Shown piece after piece: positions 7,015-10,550 of a DNA stretch of 10,550 bases (its first letter is position 1; the number at the start of each line of letters is the position of its first letter). The stretch is taken from NCBI GenBank assembly GCA_018882825.1, contig VERC01000057.1:1-10550 (forward strand). The letters are read 5' to 3'. This stretch comes from Acidimicrobiia bacterium. Its GTDB lineage: Bacteria; Actinomycetota; Acidimicrobiia; Acidimicrobiales; Acidimicrobilacustridaceae. Both the position numbers and the translations under genes were made by a program. The notes below the pieces were generated by a model. That model saw only the letters and a list, made by a program, of their open reading frames with translations, was not told the DNA's origin and ran no database searches.

Positions 7015-9036
7015 ATGAGGGTCCTCGTCGTCCTCGACAACGCGGACAGGTACACGACGCTGTGGGAGACGGTGCCCGACCTCGGCGTCGATCTCCACGT
7101 CGTCGCCCCCGCCGAGGTGGCCACGAGGATGACGGAGCGACCGGGACTGACGGTGCATCCCGTGGACGACCGCTTCCTGCGGAAGGACCGGGAGACGTGG
7201 CGGATCTTCCCCGGCCTGCACCGCCTCGTCCGCGCCGTCGAGCCGGATCTCGTCCACCTCACGACCGAGCCGTGGTCCCTCGTCACGCTGCAGGCCCTCA
7301 CCACGCGCCGGCCGGTGGTGGTTCATGGCGCGGAGATCGACATCCGCTCCGGCTCCTCCGCCGAGATCGCCATCCGCGCGATCGTCTGCCGATGGACGCT
7401 CGCCCGCGTGGCCGGTTTCGTGGGGTGGAGCGCACTGGCCGTCGACGCCGTCCGTGACGAGGGCCTGCCCGCATCGACGCCGACCGTCGTGGCTCCCGCC
7501 GAGGTGCCCGATCCGACGCCGTTCGGCCCGGCCACGGCGCGTCGATCGTCGTTCCGGGATGCGCGCGGCTGGGCCGACGACGACGTCGTGGTCGGCTTCG
7601 TGGGCCGGCACGTGCCCGAGAAGGGATTGGCGTGGCTCCTGGCCGCCGTCGAACGGACGACGTCGCCCGCCCTCCGGCTCTCCACCATCGGCGAGGGCCC
7701 CGACGTCGAACTCGTCCGTCGGGCCGAACGCACCTCGAGTCGGCGGGTCCACCACCATGGGCCGGTGGCGATGAGCGAGGTCCCCGAGGTCATGGCCTCG
7801 CTCGACGTGCTCGTGGTCCCGTCGACGACCACCTCCCGGTGGCGTGAGCAGTTCGGCCGGGTCGTCGTCGAATCGATGTCGGCCGGCACGCCCGTCGTCT
7901 CGAGTGACTCCGGTGCTCTCCCCGAGGTCGTCGGCGACGCCGGCATCCTCGTGCCGGAGGGGAACATCGACGCGCTGGCGAGCGCACTCGACCTGCTGGC
8001 CGACTCCCCGTCGGAACGGACGCGGTTGGCCATCGCGGCCCGTGAACGGGCCAACGACCTGTTCGCTCCCGGAGTCGTCGCCGACCGCATCGTCGCCCTC
8101 TGGCGGTCGATCGCACGGAGCGACACACCGACCGTGGTCCGTCCCTCCAGTTCGATCAGCGTCGACCCCGACGCGACCTCGCGAGGAAGGCCGGTCGTGG
8201 CCGTCCTCATGGCCACGCACGATCGCCGATCGACCACGTTGCTCTCGCTCGAGCGACTCTTCGGCCAGACGGGACTCGTCACCCCCCTCGAGGTGTTCCT
8301 GGTCGACGACGGCAGCACCGACGGCACCGCCATCGCCGTGGCCGATCGGTTCCCCGCCGTGCACCTCATCGAGGGGAACGGTTCGCTCTTCTGGTCCGGG
8401 GCCATGCGATTGGCGCAGTCGGCGGCGCGGGGCCTGCGACCCGACTTCCTGCTGTGGCTGAACGACGACGTCGCCCTCGACGCGGACGCGCTCGAACGTC
8501 TGCTGCACTGCTACGGCGAGCTGCGCGATCGGGGCGAACCGGCGTCGGTCGTCGTCGGCGCACTCACCGATCCGGACGCCGGAACGATCTCCTACTCGGG
8601 TGTCGACAGACCCGATCGGCGGCGTCCCACCCACTTCGAGATGATCGACCCCACCGACGAGTTGCAGCAGTGCGAGACGGCGAACGGCAACCTCGTGCTC
8701 GTCCCGTCGATGGTCTTCCGTCGACTCGACGGGTTCGACGGCTCGTTCCGGCATGCCATGAGCGATTACGACTTCGGGCTCCGAGCCCGGTCCCAGGGCT
8801 GCGGAGTGTGGCTGGCGCCCGGCACCTTCGGGACCTGCCGTCGGGACCACCGGGAGCAGCCATGGCTGGAGCAGGAGGGGGGGATCGTGGCGCGCACGCG
8901 GATGCTCGTCTCTGCGAAGGGACTGCCGCCCGGCGACTGGCTGCGGTTCACCCGCCGCCATGCCGGCCCTCTCTGGCCGTTCTATTTCGCCTCGCCCTAT
9001 AGTCGCTTCGTGGCGAGGATCCTGCGCGGGGGCTAG
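7015..9036 (+). CDS. Two-domain glycosyltransferase, GT4 fused to GT2
   Basis: A 673-residue protein with two complete glycosyltransferase domains, probably adding two successive sugars to the growing repeat unit on the cytosolic face of the membrane. Residues 1 to about 370 are a GT4 (GT-B fold) domain with VGFVGRHVPEKG (193-204) and an E-x7-E motif at Glu278 and Glu286 (EQFGRVVVE). A linker of about 20 polar residues leads to a GT2 (GT-A fold) domain from about 392. It shows AVLMATHDR, FLVDDGSTDGT, an NDD metal-site motif at 483-485, NGN at 557-559 and SDYDFGLRA at 583-591, a pattern common in rhamnosyl- and related GT2 enzymes. There is no signal peptide or clear membrane segment. The reading frame runs without a break through the linker, so this is a real fusion unless sequencing removed a stop. 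It starts four bases after the sugar transferase gene. Donor sugars are unknown. Confidence 0.93.
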   Translation: MRVLVVLDNADRYTTLWETVPDLGVDLHVVAPAEVATRMTERPGLTVHPVDDRFLRKDRETWRIFPGLHRLVRAVEPDLVHLTTEPWSLVTLQALTTRRPVVVHGAEIDIRSGSSAEIAIRAIVCRWTLARVAGFVGWSALAVDAVRDEGLPASTPTVVAPAEVPDPTPFGPATARRSSFRDARGWADDDVVVGFVGRHVPEKGLAWLLAAVERTTSPALRLSTIGEGPDVELVRRAERTSSRRVHHHGPVAMSEVPEVMASLDVLVVPSTTTSRWREQFGRVVVESMSAGTPVVSSDSGALPEVVGDAGILVPEGNIDALASALDLLADSPSERTRLAIAARERANDLFAPGVVADRIVALWRSIARSDTPTVVRPSSSISVDPDATSRGRPVVAVLMATHDRRSTTLLSLERLFGQTGLVTPLEVFLVDDGSTDGTAIAVADRFPAVHLIEGNGSLFWSGAMRLAQSAARGLRPDFLLWLNDDVALDADALERLLHCYGELRDRGEPASVVVGALTDPDAGTISYSGVDRPDRRRPTHFEMIDPTDELQQCETANGNLVLVPSMVFRRLDGFDGSFRHAMSDYDFGLRARSQGCGVWLAPGTFGTCRRDHREQPWLEQEGGIVARTRMLVSAKGLPPGDWLRFTRRHAGPLWPFYFASPYSRFVARILRGG

Positions 9037-9078
9037 GTCGGTCCGGCCGCTCGCCACCCGAAAGCAGCCGCGAGCCCG

Positions 9079-10224
9079 ATGAAGAGAGTCCGGAGCAGGA
9101 ACGAACCCGGGAGTCCCATCCGGGTCCTCCACGTGTTCCACGAGCTGCGTCGCTCGGGGGCCGAGTCGATGATGTACTCCGCCCGCGATCTCTGGGCCGA
9201 ACAGGGCGTGGAATGCGAGTTGGTGGCGGTGGGCGGGACTGCCGGCGACTTCGCACCCGACCTCGCCGCCCGCGGGTACCCGATCCATCGACTCGCACCC
9301 TCGCGAACCGCACTGCTCACCGGATTCGCTGCGCTAATGCGAAAGCGCCGACCCGACGTGGTGCACATCCACACCGAGCGAGCCGGTTTCTGGCTCGCAC
9401 TCATCTCGCGACTTCACGGTGCACGGGTGGTGCAGTCGGTCCACTCGATCTTCTCCTTCACGGGCACGCTGCGATGGGAACGACGGATGCAGCGCCGCAT
9501 CGCGCGCCGGCTCGGAGTCACGTTCGTCGCCGTCGGGCTGGACGTGGCCGACAACGAGATGGAGCGGTTCGGCAACACGACGGAGGTCGTGTGGAACTGG
9601 GTCGACCTCGAGCGATTCTCACCCCCGACGGCCGAGCAGCGTGCCCGATCCCGTCGCGCCCTCGGAGTGCAGGACTCCGATGTCGTGGTCATCACCGTCG
9701 GGAACTGCTGGTCCTTGAAGAACCACACGCTCGTCATCGAGGCGATGGACCTCCCGTCGATGCCCTCGGATGTCGTCTACCTGCACGTCGGTGATCACTC
9801 CATCGGCGTGGGTGCCGACGAGAGGCGACGCGCCGCCCGGCAGGAACGCGAAGGGCGGGTGCGGTTCCTCGGCGTCAGGTCCGATGTGGCCGAACTGCTC
9901 GGTGCCGCCGACCTCTTCGTGATGCCGTCCGATCTCGAGGGCGGCACGGTCGCCGCCATCGAGGCTCTGGCCACCGACACACCGGTGCTCCTCGGCGATT
10001 CGCCGGGTCTCCGCGACTTCCGCCAGCTCTCCGATTCGGTCCGCCTCACCCGCCTCGACCCCGCCGCCATCGCCGCGGGCATCACCGAGTTCTGCCGCTC
10101 GCGCTCCACCGACCCCCCCGACGGTCGCTATCGATCGATCGCCACCCGGTGGTTCGATCCCCGCCGGGGGACCGCTCGCTACTGCGCCCTCTACCGCCGC
10201 ACGACGTCGAACGGCCCCCGATGA
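9079..10224 (+). CDS. GT4 family glycosyltransferase
   Basis: A 381-residue retaining glycosyltransferase of the GT-B fold, expected to transfer a sugar from a nucleotide donor to the lipid-linked chain. The N-terminal acceptor domain has IRVLHVFHELRRSGAE (14-29), the usual GT4 opening with a glycine loop, and PDVVHIHTERAG (92-103). The C-terminal donor domain has GNCWSLKNH (208-216), where the usual arginine of the G-R motif is replaced (Lys214 is kept). It also has MPSDLEGGTVAAIEA (282-296) with the E-x7-E pair Glu287 and Glu295. The ATG at 9079 is the only start between the previous stop (9036) and the conserved opening, though no good ribosome site is seen. Its stop overlaps the next start as ATGA, showing translational coupling. 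Sugar and linkage cannot be told. Confidence 0.93.
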   Translation: MKRVRSRNEPGSPIRVLHVFHELRRSGAESMMYSARDLWAEQGVECELVAVGGTAGDFAPDLAARGYPIHRLAPSRTALLTGFAALMRKRRPDVVHIHTERAGFWLALISRLHGARVVQSVHSIFSFTGTLRWERRMQRRIARRLGVTFVAVGLDVADNEMERFGNTTEVVWNWVDLERFSPPTAEQRARSRRALGVQDSDVVVITVGNCWSLKNHTLVIEAMDLPSMPSDVVYLHVGDHSIGVGADERRRAARQEREGRVRFLGVRSDVAELLGAADLFVMPSDLEGGTVAAIEALATDTPVLLGDSPGLRDFRQLSDSVRLTRLDPAAIAAGITEFCRSRSTDPPDGRYRSIATRWFDPRRGTARYCALYRRTTSNGPR

Positions 10225-10550
10225 GGATCGTGGTCACCGGTCAGGCCGACCTGCGACTCCTGGCCGATCTGCTGGACACGACGGAACGCCTTCCCGCCGG
10301 CATGGGAGGCATACCGCCCGTGCACGAGATCAGGATGCTGCTCGAGCGTGGACACGAGGTGATCCTGGTGACGCTGGACCCCACCATCACCGACGAGATG
10401 GTCGTGCGCGGAGAGCGGCTCACCGTCCACATCGGCCCCTGTCGGTCCACCCGAGCGATCCGGACCCTGTACCGGGCCGAGCGGCGCTATCTGACCAGAA
10501 CGATCCGAAAGATCGACCCCGACGTCGTCCACGCACACTGGACCTACGAG
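10221..10550 (+). CDS. GT4-type glycosyltransferase (3' partial, runs off window)
   Basis: The reading frame opens with ATG at 10221, overlapping the preceding stop by four bases (ATGA), and stays open for 110 codons to the window end. The translation begins MRIVVTGQADLR, then HEIRMLLERGHEVILVTLD, and ends in IDPDVVHAHWTYE. The last phrase is the hallmark of the N-terminal acceptor domain of GT4 glycosyltransferases. An insertion of about 30 residues lies between the first strand and the usual leader helix. The catalytic C-terminal domain is outside the window, so the exact family and completeness are unverified. It continues the glycosyltransferase run and is surely co-transcribed with the gene before it. 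Confidence 0.85.
   Translation, partial: MRIVVTGQADLRLLADLLDTTERLPAGMGGIPPVHEIRMLLERGHEVILVTLDPTITDEMVVRGERLTVHIGPCRSTRAIRTLYRAERRYLTRTIRKIDPDVVHAHWTYE

Noticed and set aside
6859-9288. An 809-codon open frame on the minus strand opposite the glycosyltransferases
   Set aside because: It is an antisense shadow produced by G/C-ending codons. The protein is Arg/Gly/Asp/His-rich with no recognisable domain, while the plus strand encodes clear glycosyltransferase motifs throughout.
1-10550. CRISPR arrays, insertion sequences, tRNA genes, riboswitches
   Set aside because: No spaced direct repeats, transposase-like frames, terminal inverted repeats or tRNA-like folds were noticed on either strand.

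Overview
The window is G+C-rich (strong preference for G or C at third codon positions, and many long empty reading frames opposite the real genes). Codon use and protein style suggest a high-GC actinobacterium, possibly of the Acidimicrobiia type; this placement is an impression from style, not a measured result. It holds seven coding regions. I see no tRNA, rRNA, transposase, CRISPR array or other mobile-element mark, and no gap longer than about 210 bases without a gene.

Layout. (1) Positions 1-2439, plus strand: the 3' part of a nonribosomal-peptide-synthetase-type gene with an adenylation domain, a carrier domain and a thioesterase domain; its beginning lies outside the window. (2) 2411-3688, minus strand: UDP-glucose 6-dehydrogenase, convergent with and overlapping the first gene by 29 bases. 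(3) 3827-6099, minus strand: a two-gene unit of a tyrosine autokinase of the Wzz/CpsD type followed by a low-molecular-weight tyrosine phosphatase, ending in a strong GC hairpin. (4) 6100-6308: a divergent intergenic regulatory region with two dyads. (5) 6309-10550, plus strand: a tight run of a short undecaprenyl-phosphate sugar transferase, a two-domain GT4-GT2 glycosyltransferase, a GT4 glycosyltransferase, and the start of another GT4 glycosyltransferase that runs off the window end.

How it works together. Regions 2 to 5 read as part of an exopolysaccharide or capsule locus. The sugar transferase would start the repeat unit on undecaprenyl phosphate. The glycosyltransferases would extend it, the dehydrogenase would supply UDP-glucuronic acid, and the kinase/phosphatase pair would control chain length or export through phosphorylation of a C-terminal tyrosine cluster. 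No flippase, polymerase or outer export protein is seen in the window. The peptide-synthetase module next to the locus is the least expected element. Its binding-pocket residues resemble the valine code, so it may belong to a neighbouring natural-product locus or may supply an aminoacyl group to the polymer; the sequence does not decide between these.

I did not find a clearly new system. The points most worth a second look are the peptide-synthetase module and its swapped pocket residues, the GT4-GT2 fusion, the dyad over the putative sugar-transferase promoter, and the ten-tyrosine kinase tail.
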